Source of the DNA: Acidobacteriota bacterium
Lineage (GTDB): Bacteria > Acidobacteriota > UBA4820 > DSQY01
DNA: 6,679 bases
Reading direction: 5' to 3'
Assembly (NCBI GenBank): GCA_022759065.1
Contig: JAEMPZ010000139.1
Coordinates: 1-6,679, forward strand
Positions 1 to 6,548 of the stretch are shown piece after piece; positions within the stretch are counted from its first letter, which is position 1; the number at the start of each line of letters is the position of its first letter. The notes below the pieces were generated by a model. That model had not been told where the DNA came from and did not search any database. It saw nothing but the letters and a program-made list of their open reading frames with translations. Position numbers and translations under genes: made by a program.

Positions 1-1
1 G

Positions 2-850
2 GCCCCCGTCCCTGTCACGCCGCGGGCCGCCGATCTCCCGGACACGTGGAACCCCGCCGGGGGGGGCACGCAAACGGGAGGCCTAAGGGCCGACCACCAC
101 AATCTCTTCGGCTGGCACCTGAGCCCGCGTTTGGGCGCGGCCTTTCACCCCGGCGCGCGATTTGTCGCGAAGATTCTCTTTGGGGAGGCATTCCGCGATC
201 CCAGTTCCCGCGAGTTCTACACCGTTGACCTCTCCGGCAGCTTTCCTCCAGGCAATACGGCGCTGGAGCCCGAAGGCATACAGACCTTCGATGCTGCTTT
301 TTCGTATACCTTCTCCTCCTACGCCGAGGGCGAATTGGTCCTCTACCAGGAGAAGACGTGGGACGAGATATTCTCCGAGAACAACGCGGCTTACGCCAAC
401 CATCCAGGCACAAGGATCAGGGGCGCCGAGGCGAGCTTGCGCCTCGCTTTTCCAAACAGGGTGACGGCGCGCTTTTCCGCGAGCTACACCTCTTCGGGCC
501 TCTACAACGTTCCCAAGCAGCTCTCCTCCGCGGTCCTGGACGTGCCAGTGGCAGAGAAGGGCCACTTGAACTTGACCGCCACCTACGTGGGAACAAGGCC
601 GCGCGACCCGCAGGACCTATATTATTACGATGCCAGCCGGCCTCCTTACCGAAGGCCTGATGTCCAGGGGTTCCTGATGCTGGACACGGCGCTTCGCGCC
701 GACCACCTCTGGAGCAAATGGGAATGCGCTCTCATCGTCCACAATCTGCTCAACAAGGATGCCTACATACCGACATACGAACCGGCGAAGTACCATGACC
801 TGCTTCTCCCGGGCCGGAGCATACTGGTCCGCGTGGGGGTGCGTTTTTGA
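2..850 (+). CDS. TonB-dependent outer-membrane receptor, C-terminal part (5' truncated by window)
   Basis: The reading frame is open from base 2 to the TGA at 848-850, giving 282 residues with no start, so the N-terminus (signal peptide, plug) lies outside the window. Seen: barrel signatures of TonB-dependent receptors in the usual order, namely HLSPRLGAAFHP, then GEAFRDPSSREFY (family form GEAFRxPSxxELY), then LEPEGIQTFDAAFSYTF, then the last strands with VHNLLNKDAYIP and PGRSILVRVGVRF. The protein ends in Phe, as outer-membrane barrels do for BAM recognition. Known for the family: energised uptake of siderophores, cobalamin, metal chelates or glycans across the outer membrane. The ligand cannot be read from this fragment. 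The internal ATG at 131 is not a start, because homologous-looking sequence continues upstream of it. The stop overlaps the next start by 4 bp, so it shares an operon with the binding protein and the sensor kinase, suggesting that uptake and sensing concern the same ligand (inference). Confidence 0.9.
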   Translation, partial: APVPVTPRAADLPDTWNPAGGGTQTGGLRADHHNLFGWHLSPRLGAAFHPGARFVAKILFGEAFRDPSSREFYTVDLSGSFPPGNTALEPEGIQTFDAAFSYTFSSYAEGELVLYQEKTWDEIFSENNAAYANHPGTRIRGAEASLRLAFPNRVTARFSASYTSSGLYNVPKQLSSAVLDVPVAEKGHLNLTATYVGTRPRDPQDLYYYDASRPPYRRPDVQGFLMLDTALRADHLWSKWECALIVHNLLNKDAYIPTYEPAKYHDLLLPGRSILVRVGVRF

Positions 851-1791
851 AAGGCCGCATCCGCGATCTCCGCCGCAAAATCGGGGTTTTTCTCGCGGTG
901 GCGCTCGCCGTACTCCTGGCCGCGCCAGCGTTATTGCCGGGGGAGCCCCTCCCAAAAGCGGTGATATTGCTAAGCCTGCGGATACATCCCTATGAAGCCC
1001 TGGCGGACGAGTTAAGGAGCCGCCTTTCCGGTTTCGAGACGAAGGTTGAGTCGCTCGACGACAACCCCTTGGCGGCAAAGGCTCTGGCCTCCCAGGCGCC
1101 GGACCTTATTTTTACCGTCGGCCAGGAGGCGCTCAACAGCGCGCTTCCCAACCGGGACGACATCCCGCTGGTCTTCACGATGGTCCTGACCCCGCCGGCC
1201 GTCCAAGACCCAGCCGCCGCCAAACTGAAGGGCGTGGCGATGATCCCCTCTCCAAGGCGGCAGCTTGCGCTCCTCTACAACGTTTTTAACATGCGGCGGA
1301 CCGTCCTCTTTTATAACCCTGACAACTCCGAGTTCCTGGCCACCTTATACCACGCGGGTTGCCCCTTGGGCATGGCCTGCGAAGAGGTGCCCATACGAAA
1401 CGAAAAGGAACTCCTGGGCCGGTTGAAGAAAGGCCTCGGAGGCTACGATGGCATCGTCCTTGTCCCCGACCCGGCCATTTTAACGGAGGAGGGGCTTAAG
1501 GCTCTGGTCGCGCATTCCTATGAGGAACGCGTCCCGATTGTCGGATTTTCACCCATCTACCTCAACATGGGCGCGGCCGTGACGATCTCTCTGCCGGAGG
1601 AGGAGATCGCCCGCCAGGCCGCGGCGATTGCCAGAGATGGCCAGGATACAAATTGCCAGGTTGCCGGGGGGATCTTCTACCCCGATGCGTGCGATGTGCG
1701 GATCAGCGCACGCGCGGAGCGGCGCGTCAGGCTTCAAGTAAACGAGGCCGCGCTCAAACAATGCGGAGGGCGCAGGGAGGGGACGCCGTGA
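847..1791 (+). CDS. Periplasmic solute-binding protein, ABC_sub_bind (PF04392-like) family
   Basis: 314 residues from a TTG start that overlaps the previous stop (TTGA). Residues 1-13 are basic and 14-31 hydrophobic (VFLAVALAVLLAAPALL), a Sec signal peptide with no lipobox Cys, so a soluble periplasmic protein is expected. An in-frame GTG at 898 would remove the basic n-region, so TTG 847 is preferred. Family-like blocks: DLIFTVGQEALNSAL (86-100), IPLVFTMVLTPP (106-117), LKGVAMIPSPRRQLALL (127-143), TVLFYNPDNSE (152-162), VPDPAILTEEGLKAL (206-220), VPIVGFSPIYLNMGAAV (229-245), and the C-terminal VRLQVNEAALKQCG. The family is described as substrate-binding components of uncharacterised ABC importers. 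Here no permease or ATPase is adjacent; a TonB receptor precedes and a sensor kinase follows. A role as ligand-presenting partner of the kinase is therefore inferred. Four Cys in the mature part (172, 178, 270, 282), plus C306, could form disulfides. Family assignment is by motif recall, not a search. Confidence 0.85.
   Translation: MKGRIRDLRRKIGVFLAVALAVLLAAPALLPGEPLPKAVILLSLRIHPYEALADELRSRLSGFETKVESLDDNPLAAKALASQAPDLIFTVGQEALNSALPNRDDIPLVFTMVLTPPAVQDPAAAKLKGVAMIPSPRRQLALLYNVFNMRRTVLFYNPDNSEFLATLYHAGCPLGMACEEVPIRNEKELLGRLKKGLGGYDGIVLVPDPAILTEEGLKALVAHSYEERVPIVGFSPIYLNMGAAVTISLPEEEIARQAAAIARDGQDTNCQVAGGIFYPDACDVRISARAERRVRLQVNEAALKQCGGRREGTP
1774..1782 (+). promoter_or_regulatory. Shine-Dalgarno site fixing the kinase start at GTG 1788
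   Basis: AGGGAGGGG lies 5-7 bases before GTG 1788, inside the end of the binding-protein gene. It supports the GTG start over the in-frame ATG at 1653, which would overlap the upstream gene by 139 bp and add 45 residues without a membrane segment or recognisable domain. Confidence 0.7.
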
Positions 1792-3461
1792 GCACCGCGC
1801 GCAGCTACTTCCGCCGAACGGCAATATGGTTTCTGCTCCTGGCCGGAGTGCCCTCTTTGCTCCTGCCGGCTCTTTTTCTCTTCGATGAGTTTCGAACCGG
1901 CGAGGCGCACCTGCAGGCGATGGCCTGGCAACTCCAGGCCAATCTGGCCCAGAACGCAAAAGAGGGCTTCCTTACCGGCCAAATAGAACACGAGCTTGCG
2001 CCCATGGCGGAAGCGGTTTGTGCCAACCCTGAAGTTGCCGCGGTCGTTTTTCGGGACCAGGATGGGCGCCTGCTCTACGCCGCGGTCGCGGGCGACAAAG
2101 CGCTTCGCGATGTTGTGGAGGCGTTCGTTCCAAGCAACGGCAAACTGTCACAGGGCCGCCTGAGGGCCGGCGGGGCAAACCTTCTCTACGTTTCGGGGCC
2201 GGTGACGACGTGGCGGATGGCTGACGCCGAGCAGCTATTCGGTTTCGAGAAAAACCGGCAGAAGCGCCTTCTTGGCAGCGCCACTCTCTTCGCCACGCCC
2301 CGCGAGCTTATCCAGTCGTTAAAGATGCGCATGCTGGAGAGCCTTTTCGTCGTGGCGCTCATGCTCGCGCTCTCCGGCATAGTGGCCTTTCGGCTGGCGC
2401 GGCGCGTGACGCGCCCGGTTTACGACCTCGTGCGCGGCTTTCAGGAGGTTACCGGCGGCAACTTCGACCCGGAGATTCCCGAGCCGAAGGAGCCGATCCT
2501 CCAAATCCTGGCGAGACAATTCCGGCAGTCGGTTCGCCACGTAAAGGATATCATTAAAGAGAAAGAGGCCTACAGCCAGCAGTTGCTGGCGACGGCGCAG
2601 GAGCTTGAGGAACTGAACGACACGCTGGAACAGAAGATCGCGAGCCGCACGCAGTCCCTTGAAAACGCCGTCCAGATGCTGGAACTCAGCAACCGCAGGA
2701 TCCAGGAGGCGGACCGGCTGAAATCGGAATTCCTGGCCAACATGAGCCACGAGCTTCGGACCCCGCTGAACGCCATCATCGGGTTTTCGGAGCTGCTCCT
2801 GGAACGCATCCCCGGCCCCATCGCCGTTGAGCAGGAGCAGTGCCTCAGGGACATTCTCAACAGCGGGCAGCACCTCTTGAAGCTCATCAACGAAATCCTT
2901 GACCTCTCAAAGGTGGAGGCGGGGAAGATGCCGGTAACGTTCACCACTCTTCCCTTCAGCGCCGTCCTCGCCGAGGTGCAGGCCCTCTTCCGGCCGCTTC
3001 TGGCAAAGAAACGCCAGTCTCTCGTTGTTGACTGCCCGGCTCCGGAAACCTCGGTCTATACCGACCAGAACAAGCTAAAGCAGATCCTCATCAACCTGCT
3101 GAGCAACGCCCACAAGTTCTCGCCGGAGGGCGCGGAAGTGACGCTTTCAATTCACACCGATTTGCTCTGCCACCGCATCGAAGTGACTGACCGCGGCATC
3201 GGAATCCCGAAGGAGCACATTCAACATATCTTCGAGGCTTTCCGCCAGCTCGACGGGTCCACCAGCAGAAGCCAGGAAGGGACGGGGTTGGGGCTGACGC
3301 TCTGCAAGCGTTTCAGCGAACTGCTCGGCGGGGGACTCCTGGTGGAAAGCGCCGTGGGCCAAGGCTCCACTTTTACGCTGCTCCTCCCTCTCGATCCTTC
3401 CAACCCCATGCGCGGATACTCGCCCCAGGAGGCGGCCGATGGCCACAGTGCTGCTGGTTGA
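1788..3461 (+). CDS. Membrane-bound sensor histidine kinase (TM-periplasmic sensor-TM-HAMP-HisKA-HATPase)
   Basis: 557 residues from GTG 1788, overlapping the upstream stop as GTGA. Seen in order: TM1 about 12-32; a periplasmic region about 33-184, including AAVVFRDQDGRLLYAAV, which resembles Cache/PAS-like sensor strands but is not assignable by eye; TM2 about 185-205; HAMP about 205-256 with the RRVTRPV turn; a coiled coil about 260-310; HisKA with FLANMSHELRTPLNAIIGFS and phosphoacceptor H321; HATPase with N-box NLLSNAHKF (N436, N440), G1 DRGIGIP (D468), FEAFRQLD, and G2 GTGLGL (498-503). All catalytic motifs are intact, so this should be an active autokinase at the inner membrane. It has no receiver of its own. 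Likely acceptors are the receiver encoded by the overlapping next gene and the two intact receivers of the gene after it. Its position after the binding protein suggests that protein is its periplasmic input (inference). The C-terminal tail after about residue 542 is low in structure and overlaps the next gene by 23 bp. Confidence 0.93.
   Translation: MSTARSYFRRTAIWFLLLAGVPSLLLPALFLFDEFRTGEAHLQAMAWQLQANLAQNAKEGFLTGQIEHELAPMAEAVCANPEVAAVVFRDQDGRLLYAAVAGDKALRDVVEAFVPSNGKLSQGRLRAGGANLLYVSGPVTTWRMADAEQLFGFEKNRQKRLLGSATLFATPRELIQSLKMRMLESLFVVALMLALSGIVAFRLARRVTRPVYDLVRGFQEVTGGNFDPEIPEPKEPILQILARQFRQSVRHVKDIIKEKEAYSQQLLATAQELEELNDTLEQKIASRTQSLENAVQMLELSNRRIQEADRLKSEFLANMSHELRTPLNAIIGFSELLLERIPGPIAVEQEQCLRDILNSGQHLLKLINEILDLSKVEAGKMPVTFTTLPFSAVLAEVQALFRPLLAKKRQSLVVDCPAPETSVYTDQNKLKQILINLLSNAHKFSPEGAEVTLSIHTDLLCHRIEVTDRGIGIPKEHIQHIFEAFRQLDGSTSRSQEGTGLGLTLCKRFSELLGGGLLVESAVGQGSTFTLLLPLDPSNPMRGYSPQEAADGHSAAG
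3427..3432 (+). promoter_or_regulatory. Shine-Dalgarno site for the CheY-like receiver gene
   Basis: AGGAGG, 6 bases before ATG 3439 and embedded in the final codons of the kinase gene. It supports an independent start for the receiver despite the 23-bp overlap, and argues against the two ORFs being a frameshifted hybrid kinase. Confidence 0.75.
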
Positions 3462-3807
3462 AGACAACCAGGCGAACCAGCGGCTCTTCCGCATGGTCCT
3501 GGAATCAATGGGCCACAGCGTAACGTGCGCCTGCACGGGCGAGGAGGGCTGGGCGCTTTTGGCCGGCGGTGGTTTCGAGCTCGTCTTGTTGGACATGCAC
3601 CTGCCTGGATTGGACGGGTTCACGCTGGCGAGCCGGATCAAGTCACTCTACGGCGACGCGGTCACCGTCATCGCCGTCACGGCCCTGGCGATGGAGGCCG
3701 ACCGTCAAAGGGCGCTCTCCAGCGGCTGCGACGCCTTCATCACGAAACCAATCTCTGTTCCCGATTTTCGCGCCAACATTGAGGCGCTCCTGGAGGGCAG
3801 GCGATGA
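3439..3807 (+). CDS. Single-domain CheY-like response regulator
   Basis: 122 residues, a lone receiver domain with no output domain; length is normal for CheY/Spo0F-type proteins. Every phosphotransfer residue is present: acidic pair E8-D9 in VLLVEDNQ, phosphoacceptor D52 in LVLLDMHLPGLDG, switch T81 in VIAVTALAM, and K103 in FITKPIS. It resembles the receivers usually fused to the C-terminus of hybrid kinases, where VEDNxxNQxL is common. Here it is separate and begins inside the end of the intact kinase gene, so that kinase is its probable phosphodonor (inference). With no HPt or DNA-binding gene in the window, it may act as a phosphate shuttle, a sink, or a regulator by binding the downstream REC-REC-pseudokinase protein. 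Its TGA overlaps the next ATG (ATGA), with GGAGGG at 3792-3797 serving that start. Confidence 0.92.
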   Translation: MATVLLVEDNQANQRLFRMVLESMGHSVTCACTGEEGWALLAGGGFELVLLDMHLPGLDGFTLASRIKSLYGDAVTVIAVTALAMEADRQRALSSGCDAFITKPISVPDFRANIEALLEGRR

Positions 3808-5435
3808 CTCAACCCCCTTGCATCCTTGTGATTGACGACGACCAGAGCATGCTGCGCCTTATCCGGGCGCACCTTGGGGCCGCCGGCTACCAGGTTGAGA
3901 CGGCAAGCGATGGCGAGGAGGGGCTGCGCCTGGCTGAATCGCTTCGCCCGAGGATCATCATCCTGGATTTACTCCTTCCAGGGATTGACGGCTTCGTCGT
4001 CTGCCGGCGGGTTCGGGAGAACCCCAATCTCAAGGGAACGGCGATCCTCATGGTGACCGCCGTATATCTCAGCGAAGAGGACCAGATCCACGGCTTCCGC
4101 ATGGGCGCGGACGACTACCTGGTCAAGCCAGACGTGATCCTCTCAAAGCCGGTTCATCTCAAGGAGCTTCGAGCGGCGGTCGAGAGCCTTCTCAGCTCCG
4201 AACGCGGCGCGCCAACGGGCCTCCCCGCTCCGGAGCAGGCGCGGGACAAGGTGCTGATCGTTGACGACGACGAAAAAAACATCCGGCTTCTTAAAATGCG
4301 CTTCGCGAGCGAGGGGTTTGAGGTATGCACGGCCTCCTCGGGGCAGGAAGGGCTTGAACAGTTGGAGGCCTTTTCGCCCGACGTCATGCTGATGGACTTG
4401 AAAATGCCCACGATGAGCGGGCTCGACGTGCTGAAGATCATGCGCGAGAAGGGGCAGGACATCCCGGTCGTGATCATGACGGCCTACGGGAGCGAGTCCA
4501 TCGCGGTGGATGCCTTCAAGATGGGGGCCGATGATTATCTCGTCAAGCCATTTGACACGGCCCAGGCGGTACGCCAGGTCGCCCAACTGGTCGAGCGCCA
4601 CAGGCTCAAAAAGAGCCAGGAACAGCTCACCGCAAGGCTGAAAAGGATTTCATGCGACCTCGTCAACCGCGTCAACCATCTCGAGGTGCAGAACCAGAAA
4701 TTGGAGAAGGCCTACAACGCCGTCCGGGGCCTTTCAGAATTCAACCGCCGCTTCATCAGCTCGTTGAGCCAGGATTTGCGCGCGCCACTCTCGACGATCC
4801 TGAGCTTCCTGAGCCTGATGCGCGACACCTCCGCCAAAGGCCGCGACTTCCAGCGCGAGAGGGAGGCCCAGGAAATAGTTTTCAAGACCGCCTTTCGCCT
4901 TGAGATCAATCTGGCCAACCTGCTCTATCTCTCGAGAATCCAGGCCGGCGCGCTCTCGGTGGCGCCGGGCGCCATCGCGTTGGAGCCCGTGCTGGAAAAC
5001 GTTCTTTCGCTCGCGCGCCGCTCCTTGGGGCGGCAGGATATCCGCGTCACGTGGTATCCCGACCAGTCCGGCCGCATGGTCGAGGGAGACGAAGTCTTGA
5101 TGCGCGACATACTCGTCAACCTCCTGGACGATGCCATTCAGCGAATCGAGGGCGCCGGGGAAATCGTGTTGGAGGTCCTTCCGCCGGAAGGCGAAGGCAG
5201 CGGCTCCAAGCCCGTGCTGAGGCTCCGTGATACGGGCAGCAGGCACCCGGACGAGGACCTTGTCCCCGTGACCGTTTCCGAGATCGCTCCCGAATCGGCA
5301 AGGGAAGGTTTCGAGGGAATTCGGCTCAACCTCTGCCGCCACCTGGCCGAGGCGATGGGCTGGCGGCTGGTTCTCTCCAACCGGCCAACCGGCGGAGGAG
5401 AGGCCCTTCTCGAAATGGTGCCACATGAACTCTGA
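3804..5435 (+). CDS. REC-REC-coiled coil-histidine kinase-like protein with degenerate (pseudo)kinase half
   Basis: 543 residues, no membrane segment, so cytoplasmic. REC1 about 6-130: D11-D12, D55 (ILDLLLPGIDG), T85, K108; odd in having a second KP at 115-116 (see findings). REC2 about 148-265: D154-D155, D198 (LMDLKMPTMSG), T226, K248. Both receivers look phosphorylatable. A coiled coil about 265-315 leads to a HisKA-like segment, FISSLSQDLRAPLSTI, where the usual phosphoacceptor His is Gln323 (codon CAG at 4770-4772). The HATPase-like part (about 395-541) is also eroded: N-box NLLDDA has Asp443 for the Mg-binding Asn, G1 reads DTGSRHP instead of DxGxGIP, and G2 reads EGIRL where GTGLGL is expected, keeping one Gly. 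Autokinase activity is therefore unlikely. Inferred role: a phospho-controlled scaffold or dimerisation platform, receiving phosphate from the upstream kinase and passing a conformational signal to the HD-GYP protein whose gene overlaps it by 11 bp. Weak residual nucleotide binding cannot be excluded. Confidence 0.9.
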   Translation: MTQPPCILVIDDDQSMLRLIRAHLGAAGYQVETASDGEEGLRLAESLRPRIIILDLLLPGIDGFVVCRRVRENPNLKGTAILMVTAVYLSEEDQIHGFRMGADDYLVKPDVILSKPVHLKELRAAVESLLSSERGAPTGLPAPEQARDKVLIVDDDEKNIRLLKMRFASEGFEVCTASSGQEGLEQLEAFSPDVMLMDLKMPTMSGLDVLKIMREKGQDIPVVIMTAYGSESIAVDAFKMGADDYLVKPFDTAQAVRQVAQLVERHRLKKSQEQLTARLKRISCDLVNRVNHLEVQNQKLEKAYNAVRGLSEFNRRFISSLSQDLRAPLSTILSFLSLMRDTSAKGRDFQREREAQEIVFKTAFRLEINLANLLYLSRIQAGALSVAPGAIALEPVLENVLSLARRSLGRQDIRVTWYPDQSGRMVEGDEVLMRDILVNLLDDAIQRIEGAGEIVLEVLPPEGEGSGSKPVLRLRDTGSRHPDEDLVPVTVSEIAPESAREGFEGIRLNLCRHLAEAMGWRLVLSNRPTGGGEALLEMVPHEL

Positions 5436-6522
5436 GACTCGCCCACGAATAATAACCTACCTGGCGAGGCCGGAGACGCGACTGCTCGTGGCCGCGATGC
5501 TGGGGCCGAGGTATGACGTGCTGGACGCGCCTTTGGACCTTCCGCTTCTCGAGACCCTGCACGCGATGGAACCGGACCTGCTGATTGTGGAAATGGAGCT
5601 TCCAGAGATTTCGGGCCTGGAAATCGTCTGCCGCGTGAGAAAGGACCCGGTCTTCGGCGAGCTTCCGGTGGTGACTCTTGGGCACGCCACGGACGGTGGC
5701 GGCCACAAGGTGGCCCTCGTGGCGGGTTGCACCGGATACATTTCATTCCCGCTTGACCCGGTTCTCTTTCCAAGGCGGATCCAGGATTTTCTCGAGGGCA
5801 AGAAGGACGAACTCGACCTGAAGGAGCACCTCCAATACTACAGGCGTTTTACCGAGGTTCTCATCGAGAAGCTCGAACAGCGCCTGGAGCGGCTGGAGAA
5901 AAAAACCCGCGCGCTGGAGGCGGAGCGCGAGCGGCAAGACGCCCTCACGCTGCAAGTCCTGACCTCCATGGCGAAGTTGATAGAGACCAAGGACACTTAC
6001 ACGCGCGGCCACTCGGTGCGAGTCACCAGGTATGCCCTGGCGCTGGCGCGGGAGGTCGGCCTGGCGGGGGAGGACTTGAAAGTCCTGGAGCGCGCCGGCC
6101 AGCTTCACGACATCGGCAAAGTCTCCATTGATCTTAAGCAGATCCACAAGCCAGGCCCCCTCACGCCGGAGGAGTGGGCGCTCATCCGGCAGCATCCCGA
6201 GACCGGCCACACGATACTCGCCGCCATAGCATTTTTGAAGGACGAGGCGCTTGTTGTGCGCCACCACCACCAGCGTTTTGAAGGCTATGAAAAACACCCG
6301 GAAATCCCGCGCCGGATCAGGTTGATGGCTTCAATCCTGACGCTCGCCGACAGCTATGACGCGATGACCAGCCAGAGGTCTTACAACAGCCCGCGAAGCA
6401 CCGACGACGCGCTAAAGGAACTTGACAGGTGCTCGGGCACGCAGTTCGACCCTCAACTGGTCAAAGCCTTCAAGCGGATCGCCAAGACGCTGGAGCAGGA
6501 CGCCAACGACCCGCCGGGTTGA
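5425..6522 (+). CDS. Degenerate receiver-coiled coil-HD-GYP-type phosphohydrolase-like protein (GYP motif lost)
   Basis: 365 residues. N-terminal receiver fold about 7-125 has lost its phosphorylation residues: the acidic pair site reads YLARP, the phospho-Asp is Glu56 (LLIVEMELPEISG), the switch Thr site is Gly86, and the conserved Lys is Phe108 (GYISFPLDP). A long charged coiled coil (about 135-180) precedes an HD-GYP-like domain about 180-355. Metal and catalytic residues are visible: H196 (TYTRGHSVRV), H228-D229 with K232 (HDIGK), H257 (RQHPETG), H281-H282, and D309 (LADSYDAMTSQRSY). The signature GYP loop is missing: HHQRFEGYEKHPEIP is about five residues shorter than the usual HHExWDGxGYPxGLxGxxIP. 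The family hydrolyses cyclic-di-GMP (some members 3',3'-cGAMP) to linear dinucleotide or GMP; whether this variant does is open. ATG 5425 overlaps the upstream stop by 11 bp with no good Shine-Dalgarno site, implying translational coupling. It is the only recognisable output domain in the operon. Confidence 0.9.
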   Translation: MNSETRPRIITYLARPETRLLVAAMLGPRYDVLDAPLDLPLLETLHAMEPDLLIVEMELPEISGLEIVCRVRKDPVFGELPVVTLGHATDGGGHKVALVAGCTGYISFPLDPVLFPRRIQDFLEGKKDELDLKEHLQYYRRFTEVLIEKLEQRLERLEKKTRALEAERERQDALTLQVLTSMAKLIETKDTYTRGHSVRVTRYALALAREVGLAGEDLKVLERAGQLHDIGKVSIDLKQIHKPGPLTPEEWALIRQHPETGHTILAAIAFLKDEALVVRHHHQRFEGYEKHPEIPRRIRLMASILTLADSYDAMTSQRSYNSPRSTDDALKELDRCSGTQFDPQLVKAFKRIAKTLEQDANDPPG

Positions 6523-6548
6523 TACCGAATCGCAATAAAAAATGGCAA

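Noticed and set aside
83..565. Minus-strand ORF opposite the TonB receptor
   Set aside because: The plus frame has clear receptor motifs; the antisense frame has no recognisable domain and is a by-product of GC-rich codon use.
1653..1787. ATG-started N-terminal extension of the sensor kinase
   Set aside because: It lies wholly inside the binding-protein gene in another frame, adds no membrane or domain sequence, and GTG 1788 has a strong Shine-Dalgarno site and a 4-bp stop overlap.
2319..2873. Minus-strand ORF opposite the kinase HAMP/HisKA region
   Set aside because: Shadow of the kinase gene; low-complexity Leu/Arg/Val content with no family signature.
4770..4772. Q323 as a simple sequencing error for His (CAG versus CAC/CAT)
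   Set aside because: Possible for this one base, but the ATP-binding N, G1 and G2 boxes are altered at several other codons, so the kinase half would remain degenerate even with His restored.
4734..5426. Long minus-strand ORF opposite the pseudokinase half
   Set aside because: Considered in case the degenerate kinase region was really antisense coding. The plus frame still shows HisKA/HATPase-like sequence in the right order, with coding character continuous with the intact receivers; the minus frame shows no domain.
5743..6297. Minus-strand ORF opposite the HD-GYP gene
   Set aside because: Shadow of a well-supported gene with HD-type motifs on the plus strand.
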